The notes: a model not told the origin generated them from the letters alone. Shown: positions 37,846-47,704, numbered from the stretch's first letter. The stretch: 64,000 bases of DNA from Bacillus sp. THAF10 (GCF_009363695.1 NZ_CP045403.1:2770001-2834000); one strand, 5' to 3'. A program made the numbers and translations.

Positions 37846-37980
37846 TTGTAGCTACTACGGTTGTTAAGACACCCGCAATCAACGTTGCTGACGTGCATGT
37901 AGCAATGTTTCTTCGCATAATGATTGAAAAAAATCTTATAGCTGACTTTTTCTAGGTTGATATCAACATTCTTTTAGTAA
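37846..37980 (-). repeat. Family A dispersed repeat, copy 5 (diverged)
   Basis: Worn copy in reverse orientation. It aligns to the reverse complement of copy 7 through GTTAAGACACC...ATCAACGTTG and to copy 8 through ATCTTATAGCTGACTTTTTC. The outer ends have decayed. It lies between the sunset-domain gene and the 6S RNA terminator. Confidence 0.6.
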
Positions 37981-37990
37981 GTAGCATATT

Positions 37991-38030
37991 AAAAAAACCG
38001 ACTACCACCTCAGTGACAGTCGGTTTTTTT
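37991..38030 (-). terminator. Terminator of 6S RNA
   Basis: Stem AAAACCGACT / AGTCGGTTTT with 14-nt loop and U7 tail on the minus strand, just downstream of the 6S RNA closing stem. Confidence 0.9.
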
Positions 38031-38036
38031 CGTATG

Positions 38037-38237
38037 TAGGCAAGTCCCAATTGTGCCGTCGTTGATGCCTTCGTTTTGAACCCGCTCACAGCAGGTGGGT
38101 GCTCTGTTTCATGCATATAGTACGTCCTCACATGGAAGGCATGTACGCAACAACGAAAACGCTGAGCTCCCGTATAATCTATTGTTCGGTCAAAACAATA
38201 GGTTATTAGACGAACACATCAGGACTTGCCACTTCTT
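38037..38237 (-). ncRNA. bsrA: 6S RNA (6S-1/BsrA type)
   Basis: Binds sigma-A RNA polymerase holoenzyme by mimicking an open promoter. The closing stem is formed by GGCAAGTCC (38222-38230) at the 5' end and GGGACTTGCC (38039-38048) at the 3' end. Family sequence blocks are present: TCCTGATGTGTTCG, CAGCGTTTTCGTTGTTGCG, GCCTTCCATGTGAGG, AGAGCACCCACCTGCTGTG and AACGAAGGCATCAACGA. In B. subtilis 6S-1 RNA is encoded between aspS and yrvM (tcdA), exactly this position. It has its own promoter and terminator. The 5' end is approximate. Confidence 0.93.
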
Positions 38238-38243
38238 GAAAGT

Positions 38244-38273
38244 ATCATAACACAGAGACATGCATCAATTCAA
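38244..38273 (-). promoter_or_regulatory. Sigma-A promoter of 6S RNA
   Basis: Minus strand TTGAAT (38268-38273), 18-bp spacer, TATGAT (38244-38249), giving a start near 38237. It lies between the 3' end of aspS and the RNA. Confidence 0.78.
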
Positions 38274-38294
38274 GGGAACAGTGTATAGGAAAAT

Positions 38295-40073
38295 CTACTC
38301 TTTTTTGACAGATAGCGACAAATGTAACTCGTCTAATTGCCCACCTGCAACAGGGCTTGGAGCCTCTGTTAAGATACAGCTCGCACTAGCCGTTTTCGGG
38401 AAAGCAATGGTGTCACGAAGATTCGTTCTGCCAGCTAGTAACATCACTAATCGATCAAGTCCAAGGGCAATTCCACCATGTGGAGGTGTTCCGTATTCGA
38501 ATGCTTCTAATAAGAAACCAAATTGTTCTTGTGCTTCTTCCTTACTGAAACCAAGCACTTCAAACATTTTCTCTTGAATGTCACGTTCGTATATACGTAG
38601 AGATCCACCACCAAGTTCATACCCGTTTAGTACTAAATCATAGGCTTGAGCCCTTACTTCACCTGGGTTGGACGTAAGTAATGGCAAATCTTCGCGAACT
38701 GGCATGGTGAACGGATGATGCGCGGCAAAGTAGCGCCCTGCGTCTTCATCGTATTCAAGGAGTGGCCAGTCTGTCACCCACAGGAAGTTGAACTTGCTTT
38801 CATCTATAAGTCCAAGCTCTTTTCCAAGCTTTAAGCGAAGTGCTCCAAGTGCATCAGCCACGACAGATTTCTTGTCAGCAACAAACAAGATTAAGTCGGA
38901 AGCTTCAGCCTCTAATGCTTGGATAAATCCTTGCTGTTCTTCTTCATTAAAGAATTTAGCGATTGGCCCTTTCAGCCCTTCTTCTTCCATCTTCAACCAC
39001 GCTAATCCTTTTGCACCATAAACAGCTACATATTCTGTTAAAGCATCAATGTCTTTACGGGAGTAGTTCGCTGCTGCACCTTTAACATTGATTGCTTTTA
39101 CTTGGCCGCCGTTTGCAACGGCTGCACTGAACACTTTAAATCCGCAGTTTGTTACCTGTTCTGATAAGTCCACAAGCTCCATGTCAAAGCGGGTATCCGG
39201 TTTGTCTGACCCATATCGGTTCATGGCATCTTGATACGTAATGCGTGGGAATGCTTCAGGTACCTCCACTCCCTTTGTTTCTTTCATCACCATTCTCATC
39301 ATTTCTTCCATCATACCAATAATTTCTTCTTGGGAAAGAAAGGATGTTTCAATATCGACCTGTGTAAATTCAGGCTGTCTGTCCGCACGTAAGTCTTCAT
39401 CACGGAAGCATCGAGCAATCTGGTAATAACGCTCTACGCCAGAGACCATTAATAGCTGTTTGAAAATTTGCGGTGATTGTGGCAGGGCATAAAATTCACC
39501 CGGATGTACGCGGCTAGGTACAAGATAATCACGAGCTCCCTCTGGCGTACTTTTCGTTAAGATTGGTGTTTCCACTTCCATAAACTGCTGATTGTTTAGA
39601 AACTCACGAATGGAACGAGTCACCTCATGACGCATTTTAAGCGTGTCAAACATCATAGGGCGTCTGAGGTCCAGATAACGATATTTTAATCGAATGTCCT
39701 CATTAACTTCTGTTTTGTTATCTAAAACAAATGGCGGTGTTTTCGCTGCGTTTAGTACTTCAATCGCTTCTGCTTGAACTTCTACAGCACCTGTTTTCAG
39801 ATTAGGATTTACTGTTGCTTCATCACGAGCAACAACTGTTCCTTTTATATACAGAACGTATTCGTTACGAACACTTTCCGCGGTTTGCAATGCTTCACTC
39901 GATACATCAGGGTTAAAAACGATTTGAACAAGCCCTGTACGGTCACGCAGGTCCAAGAAAATCAGTCCGCCAAGATCACGACGTTTTTGCACCCACCCTT
40001 TTAATTCAATGGTCTCTCCAATAGATGATTGTGGGACTTCGCCACAGAAGTATGTTCTTCCTTGAGTCATCAT
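38295..40073 (-). CDS. aspS: Aspartyl-tRNA synthetase
   Basis: Class IIb synthetase charging tRNA-Asp. It has 592 aa. N-terminal OB-fold anticodon-binding domain (about 1-110, [21 protein letters not shown]), class II motif 2 ([23 protein letters not shown]), a bacterial GAD insertion (about 290-420), and motif 3 with [14 protein letters not shown]. Its start overlaps the hisS stop (ATGA, 4 bp), so translation is coupled and it is under the His T-box upstream of hisS; no Asp-specific leader lies between them. A second ATG follows immediately and could be used. Confidence 0.97.
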   Translation of the reverse strand: MMTQGRTYFCGEVPQSSIGETIELKGWVQKRRDLGGLIFLDLRDRTGLVQIVFNPDVSSEALQTAESVRNEYVLYIKGTVVARDEATVNPNLKTGAVEVQAEAIEVLNAAKTPPFVLDNKTEVNEDIRLKYRYLDLRRPMMFDTLKMRHEVTRSIREFLNNQQFMEVETPILTKSTPEGARDYLVPSRVHPGEFYALPQSPQIFKQLLMVSGVERYYQIARCFRDEDLRADRQPEFTQVDIETSFLSQEEIIGMMEEMMRMVMKETKGVEVPEAFPRITYQDAMNRYGSDKPDTRFDMELVDLSEQVTNCGFKVFSAAVANGGQVKAINVKGAAANYSRKDIDALTEYVAVYGAKGLAWLKMEEEGLKGPIAKFFNEEEQQGFIQALEAEASDLILFVADKKSVVADALGALRLKLGKELGLIDESKFNFLWVTDWPLLEYDEDAGRYFAAHHPFTMPVREDLPLLTSNPGEVRAQAYDLVLNGYELGGGSLRIYERDIQEKMFEVLGFSKEEAQEQFGFLLEAFEYGTPPHGGIALGLDRLVMLLAGRTNLRDTIAFPKTASASCILTEAPSPVAGGQLDELHLSLSVKKE

Positions 40074-41353
40074 GATCTCTCCCTACTTTTCTTTTTTACG
40101 ATGTAGTGAACTGCTTCTTGAAAAGAAACTTCCTGCTGTTCACCTGTTTCCATTTCTTTTATGGATACAACACCTTTATCCAATTCATCCTCACCAAATA
40201 CGATGGTGTATTTTGCTTGGAGTCGGTCAGCTGCTTTAAATTGAGCTTTGAGTTTTTTATCCTGATAGTCTTTTTCAGCCACAACACCAGCTTTACGTAG
40301 GTCATGCAATAATTTAACTGCCGTATCCTTTGCTCTGTCTCCTAGGGCTACAACATAACAGTCAATAGCATCCTCTGTTGGAAATGCCACATTTTCCGCT
40401 TCCATTGCTGAGATTAACCTTTCAATGCTTAGGGCAAAGCCAATACCAGGTGTTTCTGGTCCACCGATTTCCTGAACCAATCCGTTATAACGTCCGCCTC
40501 CACATAGTGTCGTGATGGCACCAAAGCCTTCAGAGGTACTCATTATCTCAAACGCTGTGTGGTAGTAATAATCCAATCCGCGCACAAGATTAGGGTCAAT
40601 TTCATAATGAATATCTAGTGCCTCTAAGTAAGCTACTACTTTATCAAAATAAGCTTTGGACTCGTCATTCAAATATTCTAGGATAGATGGTGCAGACGCC
40701 ATCAATTCGTGATTACGATCCTTTTTACAATCAAGAATTCGCAATGGGTTTTTCTCAAGTCTAGCTTGGCAGTCCCCACAGAACTCTTCGATTCTTGGTT
40801 GAAAGTGGTTAATTAAAGCCTCTCTATGTGCCTGTCTGCTTTCCTTATCACCAAGGCTGTTGATCACAACCTTTAGATTTTTTAATCCAAGGCTCTGGTA
40901 AAGTTCTACGGCTAGGGCAATAACTTCTGCATCAATGGAAGGATCATTGCTACCAAGCGCTTCAATACCGAACTGTACGAATTGGCGGAAGCGTCCTGCC
41001 TGTGGGCGTTCATAACGAAACATTTGACCAATATAGTAAAGCTTAGTTGGTTGATTTGGAGATCCGAACATTTTGTTGTTCACATACGACCTTGCAACAG
41101 AAGCTGTTCCTTCTGGACGAAGTGTGAGACTTCTTCCTCCTCGGTCTTCAAATGTGTACATCTCCTTTTGCACTACGTCAGTGGTATCTCCTACTCCTCT
41201 TTGGAATAGTTCTGTGCTTTCAAACATAGGCGTTCTGATTTCTTTGTAGTTGTAGCGTTCACAGATTTCTTTTGCTTTTGCTTCAATGTATTGCCATTTT
41301 TCTATTGTTCCAGGTAAAATATCCTGCGTACCGCGTGGTATTTGAATCGCCAT
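40070..41353 (-). CDS. hisS: Histidyl-tRNA synthetase
   Basis: Class II synthetase charging tRNA-His. It has 427 aa. N-terminal [10 protein letters not shown], motif 2 region [22 protein letters not shown], histidine-binding loops [15 protein letters not shown] and [14 protein letters not shown], motif 3 [11 protein letters not shown], and the C-terminal anticodon-binding domain. AAGGAGG lies 8 nt before the ATG. Between its T-box terminator and this start lies a family B repeat, which lengthens the transcribed 5' region. Confidence 0.97.
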   Translation of the reverse strand: MAIQIPRGTQDILPGTIEKWQYIEAKAKEICERYNYKEIRTPMFESTELFQRGVGDTTDVVQKEMYTFEDRGGRSLTLRPEGTASVARSYVNNKMFGSPNQPTKLYYIGQMFRYERPQAGRFRQFVQFGIEALGSNDPSIDAEVIALAVELYQSLGLKNLKVVINSLGDKESRQAHREALINHFQPRIEEFCGDCQARLEKNPLRILDCKKDRNHELMASAPSILEYLNDESKAYFDKVVAYLEALDIHYEIDPNLVRGLDYYYHTAFEIMSTSEGFGAITTLCGGGRYNGLVQEIGGPETPGIGFALSIERLISAMEAENVAFPTEDAIDCYVVALGDRAKDTAVKLLHDLRKAGVVAEKDYQDKKLKAQFKAADRLQAKYTIVFGEDELDKGVVSIKEMETGEQQEVSFQEAVHYIVKKKSRERS

Positions 41354-41379
41354 CCGCTGTTCCTCCTTTTTATAACCGC

Positions 41380-41516
41380 CACTGTTGATTTCCGCAAAAT
41401 GGTTCCGCGTCCGCGGGGCGATTTGTAAGCCTCCTCAGGCTTTGCGCTTGTGGGGTCTCCAGTCTATCGCCTTCATTCACGCTTGAGTCTCCGCCTTTTT
41501 GCTACAATCAACAGCT
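41380..41516. repeat. Family B dispersed repeat, copy 2, in the hisS leader
   Basis: About 137 bp starting CTGTTGATTTCCGC and ending CTACAATCAACAGCT (inverted ends), with GC-rich interior blocks GTCCGCGGGGCGATTTGT, AGCCTCCTCAGG and GAGTCTCCGCC. It is positioned between the T-box terminator (41581) and hisS. Noncoding. Confidence 0.82.
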
Positions 41517-41580
41517 AGATATCAACATTTATTATTTGGTGTAACCTTTCTTCATCCACAATGAATCTTATTGAAAAATA

Positions 41581-41626
41581 AAAAAACCCCCGTCCCTTGT
41601 TTAAAAAACTAAACAAGGGACGGGAG
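41581..41626 (-). terminator. T-box terminator of hisS-aspS
   Basis: Minus-strand stem CCCGTCCCTTGTTTA / TAAACAAGGGACGGG with a short loop and U6 tail. Confidence 0.93.
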
Positions 41627-41873
41627 TTATATCCCGTGGTGCCACCCTAATTGAAGCATCAATAAAAATGATTACTTCCACTCAAGCAGTTAACGCCTGC
41701 AACGTCCTTCTCCTAATAGAGCAGCATTCAGCTTTTTCAGAGAGGATCCTACGGAGTGTTCATTCATCAGGGCATCATATGGAATGCTTTCAGCCTAAGG
41801 CATTTCCTCTCTTTCTATGTGTTTCCCAATTACTATTCTCCATCATCGGTATCTCGTATCGTTATGTAAGATA
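41581..41873 (-). promoter_or_regulatory. T-box riboswitch, histidine specific, upstream of hisS-aspS
   Basis: Canonical T-box AGGGTGGCACCACG (minus strand; 41635-41648) before the terminator. In stem I, an AGTA strand (in GAGAATAGTAATTGG) faces GAATGAACACTCC, giving a His codon CAC at 41756-41758. The helix ATTGGG/CCTGAT closes the specifier loop. The codon fits the first gene hisS; aspS shares the control. Confidence 0.9.
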
Positions 41874-41879
41874 CTAGCT

Positions 41880-41909
41880 AGTATATATAGTTCCGATTCC
41901 ACTTGTCAA
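41880..41909 (-). promoter_or_regulatory. Sigma-A promoter of the hisS T-box leader
   Basis: Minus strand TTGACA (41904-41909), 18-bp spacer, TATACT (41880-41885), directly after the stop codon of the small gene yrzK. Confidence 0.82.
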
Positions 41910-41913
41910 GATA

Positions 41914-42090
41914 TTATTGAATTCGATTTAATTGTTTTTTTAGAGACTTGACATCTCGCACAGTAATTCCAAATTCAGAAGCAAGTTCCACGTAAGTGCT
42001 GTCCTTTTCTTTTTCAATAAAATCATGAAAGCTTACCCCAAATACATCTCTGCTTCCATAAGCCCGATTATGTTTGTCACTAAATTTCAT
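41914..42090 (-). CDS. yrzK: Small helix-turn-helix protein YrzK-like
   Basis: Small protein of 58 aa. The C-terminal half YVELASEFGITVRDVKSLKKQL looks like a sigma-region-4-type helix-turn-helix; the N-terminus MKFSDKHNRAYGSRDVFGVSF is polar. A small gene of this kind (yrzK) lies between hisS and the yrvJ amidase in B. subtilis. The ATG at 42090 has AGGAG 9 nt upstream; the GTG at 42096 is too close. Function unknown. Confidence 0.7.
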   Translation of the reverse strand: MKFSDKHNRAYGSRDVFGVSFHDFIEKEKDSTYVELASEFGITVRDVKSLKKQLNRIQ

Positions 42091-42221
42091 CCACACTCGC
42101 TCCTTTTATGCTACACTACTACCTATCCTGTCCTTATTTTGGAGAAATCTTTCAAATTTAGCAGGATTTTTTTCGATTATGTAGAAAGAGTTTGTTGAAC
42201 TTTCTATAAGGAGGCAGTAAT

Positions 42222-43970
42222 TTGCGTCAAAAATTACCTATTTTTCTTATTGCACTTTTACTATTTACTACTGTCTTTTCGTTTTTGAATGCTACTTCCG
42301 CCTTGGCAAACAAATCAGTTGTTGTTGCAACAGACGTGCTTAACGTGAGAGAGTCACCTGATGTGAATGCAAAAGTGATCTCCAAAGTATCGCGTGGAGA
42401 ATCCTATCCTGTTGTGGAAGCGAAAGGTGAATGGGTAAAAATACAAGTCACCTCATCTAAAGCAGGCTGGATCGCTTCATACCTTGTAGTTGCTAGTAGT
42501 GAAGGGGGAATAGCAAGTGCTACTCGCTCTGGCGGAAGCTCTTCTGTTCAAGTGTTAACGGATGATCTCAGAATTCGCTCCGGTCCAGGTACCAATTTTT
42601 CTGTGGTTGGATATTTCCACTCTACCTCGGAAAATATTCAATATTTAGATGAGAACGAGAATTGGGTCAAAGTACGCGGTGAAGGGTTGGAAGGCTGGGT
42701 TGCAAAAGAATTTGTCAGCATTCAGGCAAAGAAACAACAAGAGCAAAGTCAAACTACCAAAAAAAATCAGCATGCTACCATTACAACAGATGGACTAAAC
42801 ATCCGAAAAGAACCTTCAACAGACGCAACTGTGCTTGGAACCTTATCTACAGGTCAACAAGTAGAGGTTATTGGCAAAAATGGGGATTGGTTAAACATAA
42901 AGCTTGAAGGAACTTCTGGCTGGATTCATGGTGATTATGCAACAGTTGGAGAAGGGGAACCAGCTGAAGGTGCTGTTTTAGGTCATGCCACGATTAAAGT
43001 GGCAGCTTTAAACGTACGCAGCGAACCCTCTTTGAACGGTACGGTGATTGAACAGCTACCTCAAGGTACAAAAGTGATGATTGTGAGTGAGCGTAACAAT
43101 TGGTGTGAGATCCTAATGGAAAATGGAGAACGAGGCTGGCTTGCTGGTTGGTTTCTAGACAAAAACATAAAAGCATCCTCTCCCCCACCTTCAACTGCAG
43201 AAGGAAGCATCGTGATAGTAGATGATGCCACTAACATACGCAGTGCTCCTACAACTAGTGCTAAAGTGGTGCATCGTGCCAACAAAGGCGAGGAATACCC
43301 AATTGTAGAAATTGAAAACGATTGGTATAAAATTAAACTTACTGACGGTTCCGAAGCATTTGTTGCTGGTTGGATTGTTGCTTCAAAAGGAACCACACAA
43401 AGAATATCTAGAGCAGGTGGAGAACAGTATTTATCTAACAAAGTGATTGTGATTGACCCTGGTCATGGTGGGAGAGATGTTGGAGCAATTGGTGCATCCG
43501 GAACTTTTGAAAAAGATTTGACTCTTCGCACATCCCTACTACTGTATGATAAATTGAGGGCTGCTGGGGCAAATGTCTTTTTAACCAGACAGGCAGATAC
43601 ATCTGTTCCTTTGCAAAATCGTCCACAACTGGCCAACTATCATCGTGCAGATGCCTTTATCAGTATTCATTATGATAGCATTGATGACAGCAGTGTAACA
43701 GGTAACACCACATACTTTTATTCGGATTCTGAAGCCGTTCTTGCAGAAAATGTACACTCTTCTCTTGTTCAATATTTAAATCTAAGAGACCGAGGATTTA
43801 GGCAGGAAAATTATCTTGTACTAAGAGAAAGCATGCAGCCATCGCTGCTTTTAGAGCTTGGATATATTAGCAATCGTGGAGAGGAACTCACTGTCAAATC
43901 AGGAGACTTTCAAGAAAGGGCCTCTACGGCTATCTATCAGGGCCTTGCCCAATATTTCAAAGGAAACTAA
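42222..43970 (+). CDS. yrvJ: N-acetylmuramoyl-L-alanine amidase with five SH3b domains (YrvJ-like)
   Basis: Secreted cell-wall hydrolase, 582 aa. Signal peptide (about 1-29, hydrophobic core IFLIALLLFTTVFSF, cleavage after SALA). Five bacterial SH3 wall-binding repeats follow, each with an L.[IV]R..P core (LNVRESPDV, LRIRSGPGT, LNIRKEPST, LNVRSEPSL, TNIRSAPTT). The C-terminal amidase_3 domain (about 408-582) has Zn ligands in VIVIDPGHGGRDVGA, GTFEKDLTL and FISIHYDS, and catalytic Glu in LLLELGYISN. Start is TTG with AAGGAGG 7 nt upstream. It is divergent from yrzK-hisS. Confidence 0.94.
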   Translation: MRQKLPIFLIALLLFTTVFSFLNATSALANKSVVVATDVLNVRESPDVNAKVISKVSRGESYPVVEAKGEWVKIQVTSSKAGWIASYLVVASSEGGIASATRSGGSSSVQVLTDDLRIRSGPGTNFSVVGYFHSTSENIQYLDENENWVKVRGEGLEGWVAKEFVSIQAKKQQEQSQTTKKNQHATITTDGLNIRKEPSTDATVLGTLSTGQQVEVIGKNGDWLNIKLEGTSGWIHGDYATVGEGEPAEGAVLGHATIKVAALNVRSEPSLNGTVIEQLPQGTKVMIVSERNNWCEILMENGERGWLAGWFLDKNIKASSPPPSTAEGSIVIVDDATNIRSAPTTSAKVVHRANKGEEYPIVEIENDWYKIKLTDGSEAFVAGWIVASKGTTQRISRAGGEQYLSNKVIVIDPGHGGRDVGAIGASGTFEKDLTLRTSLLLYDKLRAAGANVFLTRQADTSVPLQNRPQLANYHRADAFISIHYDSIDDSSVTGNTTYFYSDSEAVLAENVHSSLVQYLNLRDRGFRQENYLVLRESMQPSLLLELGYISNRGEELTVKSGDFQERASTAIYQGLAQYFKGN

Positions 43971-44018
43971 AAAATCCGTGCTGCTTCTTCCTTATTGGGA
44001 AAAACAGCACGGATTTTC
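43971..44018. terminator. Bidirectional terminator between yrvJ and dtd
   Basis: Perfect stem AAAATCCGTGCTG / CAGCACGGATTTT with T/A runs on both sides, between convergent genes. Confidence 0.92.
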
Positions 44019-44459
44019 TTATTTACTTTCGACAAGTAAGGTAACCGGACCATCATTAACAAAATCAATATCCATCATGGCTCCGAATGTTCCAGTTTCT
44101 ACGGTCACACCTTTAGACCTTAATTCCTTGTTAAAGCTTTCATAAATCTCCTCTGCATGGTCTGGCTTTGCAGCAGCCATAAAGTTTGGACGGCGTCCTT
44201 TGCGGCAGTCTCCATATAGCGTGAACTGCGAAACAGAAAGCACGCTCCCTTCCACATCAAGCAGGGACAAATTCATTTTCTCCAACTCATCTTCAAAGAT
44301 ACGTAAATTAACTACTTTTTCAGCAACATAAGCAGCATCCTCATGTGTATCTTCATGGGTGACTCCTACCAGAAGCATTACCCCACGGTCAATTTTTCCG
44401 ACCACTTCATCGTTTACTCTTACTTCCGCTCTTTTTGTACGTTGTAAAACTACTCTCAT
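44019..44459 (-). CDS. dtd: D-aminoacyl-tRNA deacylase
   Basis: Removes D-amino acids (and glycine from tRNA-Ala) mischarged on tRNA. It has 146 aa, family length. The two active-site signatures are present: [17 protein letters not shown] (SQFTL, about residues 77-81) and the cross-subunit Gly-Pro motif in [13 protein letters not shown]. It starts 16 bp after the relA stop, the conserved relA-dtd pair. Confidence 0.96.
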   Translation of the reverse strand: MRVVLQRTKRAEVRVNDEVVGKIDRGVMLLVGVTHEDTHEDAAYVAEKVVNLRIFEDELEKMNLSLLDVEGSVLSVSQFTLYGDCRKGRRPNFMAAAKPDHAEEIYESFNKELRSKGVTVETGTFGAMMDIDFVNDGPVTLLVESK

Positions 44460-44475
44460 AACTTGTTAACCCCGC

Positions 44476-46674
44476 TTATTGCATAATTCTACGAACAGCA
44501 TAGATGTCCGATATTTGTTTGATTCTCTCAACAACTTTATGCAGATGATTAATATTATGAATGGCGATGGCCATATGAATGGTTGCCATTTTGTTTTTAT
44601 CTGAGCGACCAGAAACAGCGGTAATATCTGTTTTCGTTTCATTTACAGCCTGAAGAACTTCATTTAAAAGCCCTCTACGGTCATAACCGGTAATCTCTAT
44701 TTCGACGTTATACTCCCTGTTGTCTTTTACATCACTTTCCCACTCGACTTCAATAAGACGGTCATTGGTACCTTCCGCTACAACATTGGCACAGTCGGCA
44801 CGGTGAACAGATACCCCGCGTCCTCTTGTGATAAAGCCGACGATATCGTCTCCAGGAACAGGGTTACAGCATTTGGACAGACGAACAAGCAGGCTGTCAA
44901 TCCCCTGCACAACAACCCCAGCATCCTTTCGTTTCTTTTGTGGAGCTGTTTTTTTCTTTTCTGCACTTTCCGTAATATCCGTGATCTGTTGCTCTTGATC
45001 ACGCTTGCGGCGTTGTTTTTCCGTTAGACGGTTGGCAACCTGAAGGGCAGTGATACCGTTATAGCCAACAGCAGCAAACATATCCTCTGGTGTCATAAAG
45101 TTAAACTTTTCAGAAACACGATTAATGTTTTCAGCAGTCAAAATTTCCTTAAGATCAAAGTCCATGCCTTTGATTTCTTTTTCGACAAGGTCTCTGCCTT
45201 TTTCCACATTTTCTTCTCTGCGTTGCTTTTTGAAGAACTGTCGGATACGGTTTTTCGCCTGTGAGGTTTGGGCTAGCTTTAACCAGTCCTGACTTGGGCC
45301 ATAAGAATGCTTTGACGTTAGTATCTCAATAATATCGCCAGTTTTTAGCTTATAATCCAAGGTTACCATCTTGCCATTGACCTTCGCACCAATGGTTTTG
45401 TTTCCTATTTCTGAGTGAATGCGATAAGAGAAATCAATTGGAACAGAACCAGATGGCAACTCAATGACATCGCCCTTTGGAGTGAACACGAAAACCATGT
45501 CGGAGAACAAGTCAATTTTCAAGGACTCCATAAATTCTTCCGCATTGGTGGCATCATTTTGCCATTCCAGGATTTCGCGGAACCATGTTAATTTTTCTTC
45601 AAAGGAAGCACGATCATCTGTTTCTTTCCCTTCCTTATACGCCCAGTGAGCAGCAATCCCATACTCAGCAATTTGGTGCATATCATTTGTACGGATTTGC
45701 ACCTCAAGGGGGTCCCCCTTTGGACCAATCACTGTTGTGTGCAAGGACTGGTACATATTTGGCTTTGGCATCGCAATATAGTCTTTAAAGCGGCCAGGCA
45801 TCGGCTTCCAGCATGTGTGAATGATTCCAAGAACCGCATAACAGTCCTTGATGCTGTTAACAATAATCCGCACTGCTAAAAGATCGTAAATCTCGCTAAA
45901 CTGCTTGTTTTGTTTAGCCATTTTACGATAGATGCTGTAAATATGCTTTGGTCTGCCAGAAAGCTCTGCGTTAATTTCAACTTCCTCTAAACGGTCATTT
46001 ACTTCATCCATTACTTCTTTAATGTAAAGCTCCCGTTCCGCACGCTTACGCTTCATCAGGTTTACGATTCGGTAATATTGCTGTGGGTTTAAGTAGCGAA
46101 GAGCGGTATCTTCGAGCTCCCATTTTATTTTACTAATCCCAAGACGGTGAGCAAGAGGTGCAAAAATCTCTAGCGTCTCATTTGAAATACGACGTTGCTT
46201 TTCTTGCGGGAGATGCTTTAGCGTCCGCATATTATGGAGGCGATCTGCTAGCTTGATTAAGATAACGCGAATGTCCTGAGCCATCGCAACAAACATTTTT
46301 CGATGGTTTTCCGCTTGCTGCTCTTCTTGTGATTTGTATTTGATCTTACCAAGCTTCGTAACGCCATCAACAAGCATGGCAACTTCTGCGTTAAAGGCGT
46401 CTTTAATTTCCTCTAAGGTAACAGAGGTGTCCTCTACGACATCATGAAGAAACCCAGCCGCAATCGTAGATGGATCTAGGTCAAGGTCAACAAGAATTCC
46501 TGCAACCTGTATAGGATGTATGATATAGGGCTCACCTGATTTACGATATTGTTCAGCGTGAGCACTTTTTGCAAACTCATACGCTCTTTCTAAAAATGCG
46601 ATGTCGTTATCTTTCAGATAGCGTCTCGCATTATCTATCACCTGGTCTGCAGTTAATACTTGCTCATTTGCCAT
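44476..46674 (-). CDS. relA: Bifunctional (p)ppGpp synthetase/hydrolase RelA (Rel)
   Basis: Makes and degrades the stringent alarmone on the ribosome. It has 732 aa. HD hydrolase domain with His53 and the HD pair His77-Asp78 (GFLHDVVEDT), so hydrolase is predicted active; synthetase domain with GRFKDYIAMPKPNMYQSLHTT (about 290-310); TGS (about 390-450); Zn-finger region with KCCNPVPGDDIVGFITRGRG; and C-terminal ACT domain. I chose ATG at 46674 because AAGGTG lies 9 nt upstream; the GTG at 46686 overlaps that site. Upstream are about 500 bp of repeats and the apt terminator. Confidence 0.97.
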   Translation of the reverse strand: MANEQVLTADQVIDNARRYLKDNDIAFLERAYEFAKSAHAEQYRKSGEPYIIHPIQVAGILVDLDLDPSTIAAGFLHDVVEDTSVTLEEIKDAFNAEVAMLVDGVTKLGKIKYKSQEEQQAENHRKMFVAMAQDIRVILIKLADRLHNMRTLKHLPQEKQRRISNETLEIFAPLAHRLGISKIKWELEDTALRYLNPQQYYRIVNLMKRKRAERELYIKEVMDEVNDRLEEVEINAELSGRPKHIYSIYRKMAKQNKQFSEIYDLLAVRIIVNSIKDCYAVLGIIHTCWKPMPGRFKDYIAMPKPNMYQSLHTTVIGPKGDPLEVQIRTNDMHQIAEYGIAAHWAYKEGKETDDRASFEEKLTWFREILEWQNDATNAEEFMESLKIDLFSDMVFVFTPKGDVIELPSGSVPIDFSYRIHSEIGNKTIGAKVNGKMVTLDYKLKTGDIIEILTSKHSYGPSQDWLKLAQTSQAKNRIRQFFKKQRREENVEKGRDLVEKEIKGMDFDLKEILTAENINRVSEKFNFMTPEDMFAAVGYNGITALQVANRLTEKQRRKRDQEQQITDITESAEKKKTAPQKKRKDAGVVVQGIDSLLVRLSKCCNPVPGDDIVGFITRGRGVSVHRADCANVVAEGTNDRLIEVEWESDVKDNREYNVEIEITGYDRRGLLNEVLQAVNETKTDITAVSGRSDKNKMATIHMAIAIHNINHLHKVVERIKQISDIYAVRRIMQ

Positions 46675-46746
46675 ATTTCTACTCACCTTTTTAATTTCTC
46701 TATTTTAGACTTTCATTATTGACAGTTTTGACGTTCTTTATGAAAA

Positions 46747-46862
46747 GCTCTTTTTGCACACTTTGTTCTGCTACGTATAAGTCAAATACACGTATTAACT
46801 GTTGCTGTCGTGTCTTAAAGCCGACTTTTTATGGTTAAAAACAACAATCTTTAGAAAAGAGC
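46747..46862 (-). repeat. Family A dispersed repeat, copy 6 (diverged)
   Basis: 116-bp worn copy in reverse orientation. It begins GCTCTTTTTGCACACTTTGTTC, retains TTGCTGTCGTG and TCTTAAAGCCGACTTTTT, and ends AACAATCTTTAGAAAAGAGC. It lies upstream of relA. Confidence 0.7.
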
Positions 46863-46994
46863 ATGATGAAATGAAGTATATTGTTTTTATTATCGTGAAA
46901 TTTCAAGAGGATGTAAAGGGATTATGTAGGAAAAATAAAGATTTGTCGACAGATTTTTCAGGAATGCATGTAAAAATTATACTTTTGGGTCGAG
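46863..46994. other. Intergenic remnant, nothing recognised
   Basis: Between the two repeats in the 503-bp relA-apt gap. No coding signal or stable hairpin with a U-tract was seen; probably decayed repeat DNA. Confidence 0.35.
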
Positions 46995-47082
46995 TTGAGA
47001 GCCTCCTCGGCTACTGTGGGGTCACAAGTCTTTCGCTTCATTCTGTGAGAAGAGTCACAGCCTTTGCTACCATCAACAGCTA
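46995..47082. repeat. Family B dispersed repeat, copy 3 (decayed)
   Basis: Keeps the interior AGAGCCTCCTCGGCT, TGTGGGGTCACAAGTC, TTTCGCTTCATTC and the right end TTTGCTACCATCAACAGCT; the left end is lost. Confidence 0.65.
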
Positions 47083-47111
47083 GAAACAACTCATTATTAT
47101 TTTCTTATTAT

Positions 47112-47149
47112 AAAAAAAACTAGAGCATGTTTAGGGTGCTCTAGTTTTT
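47112..47149 (-). terminator. Terminator after apt
   Basis: Stem AAAACTAGAGCAC / ATGCTCTAGTTTT with U8 on the minus strand. It ends the recJ-apt unit. Confidence 0.9.
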
Positions 47150-47177
47150 ATGTGTAGCATTGGCCTTAGTAAAGAGC

Positions 47178-47690
47178 CTAGTATTTCATTAAGGTTAGGA
47201 TATCGAAGCCGTCAAGCTTGCTGCGGCCATCAAGGTAAGAGAGTTCGATTAGGAATGCAATTCCAGCTACCACTCCACCTAGCTCTTCCACTAGCTTGAT
47301 AGTTGCTTCAATGGTTCCACCAGTTGCAAGAAGATCATCAGTAATTAATACTCGCTGACCAGGTTTGATAGCATCTTTATGAATAGTCAGTACATCTTTC
47401 CCGTACTCTAAACCATATTCCACACGGGCTACCTCACGTGGAAGTTTTCCTTCTTTACGAACGGGAGCAAATCCTACTCCTAAAGAGTAAGCTACTGGGC
47501 AACCAATGATAAAGCCGCGCGCTTCTGGTCCTACAATTAAATCAACCTCTTTGTCGCGAGCGTACTCTACAATTTGGTCCGTTGCATAGCGATAGGCATC
47601 GCCGTTATCCATTAATGTTGTAATATCCTTAAACTGAATTCCCGGCTTTGGCCAATCGGGAACAATGGTAATATACTTCTTTAAATCCAT
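47178..47690 (-). CDS. apt: Adenine phosphoribosyltransferase
   Basis: Salvages adenine to AMP with PRPP. It has 170 aa from the ATG at 47690 (AGGAGG 10 nt upstream), the B. subtilis length. Type I PRTase signature [16 protein letters not shown] (about residues 118-133), with PEARGFIIG and the flexible-loop [11 protein letters not shown]. The recJ stop codon TAG is part of its Shine-Dalgarno (TAGGAGG), so the two are tightly coupled. Confidence 0.97.
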   Translation of the reverse strand: MDLKKYITIVPDWPKPGIQFKDITTLMDNGDAYRYATDQIVEYARDKEVDLIVGPEARGFIIGCPVAYSLGVGFAPVRKEGKLPREVARVEYGLEYGKDVLTIHKDAIKPGQRVLITDDLLATGGTIEATIKLVEELGGVVAGIAFLIELSYLDGRSKLDGFDILTLMKY

Positions 47691-47704
47691 TTTCTCTTTT
47701 CCTC

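Noticed and set aside
37700..37918. Minus-strand 70-aa ORF with Cys and Thr
   Set aside because: It is antisense to the sunset-domain gene and enters the repeat; no translation signal.
46861..47083. Plus-strand ORF in the relA-apt gap
   Set aside because: It spans the family A/B remnants, has no Shine-Dalgarno and no recognisable domain.
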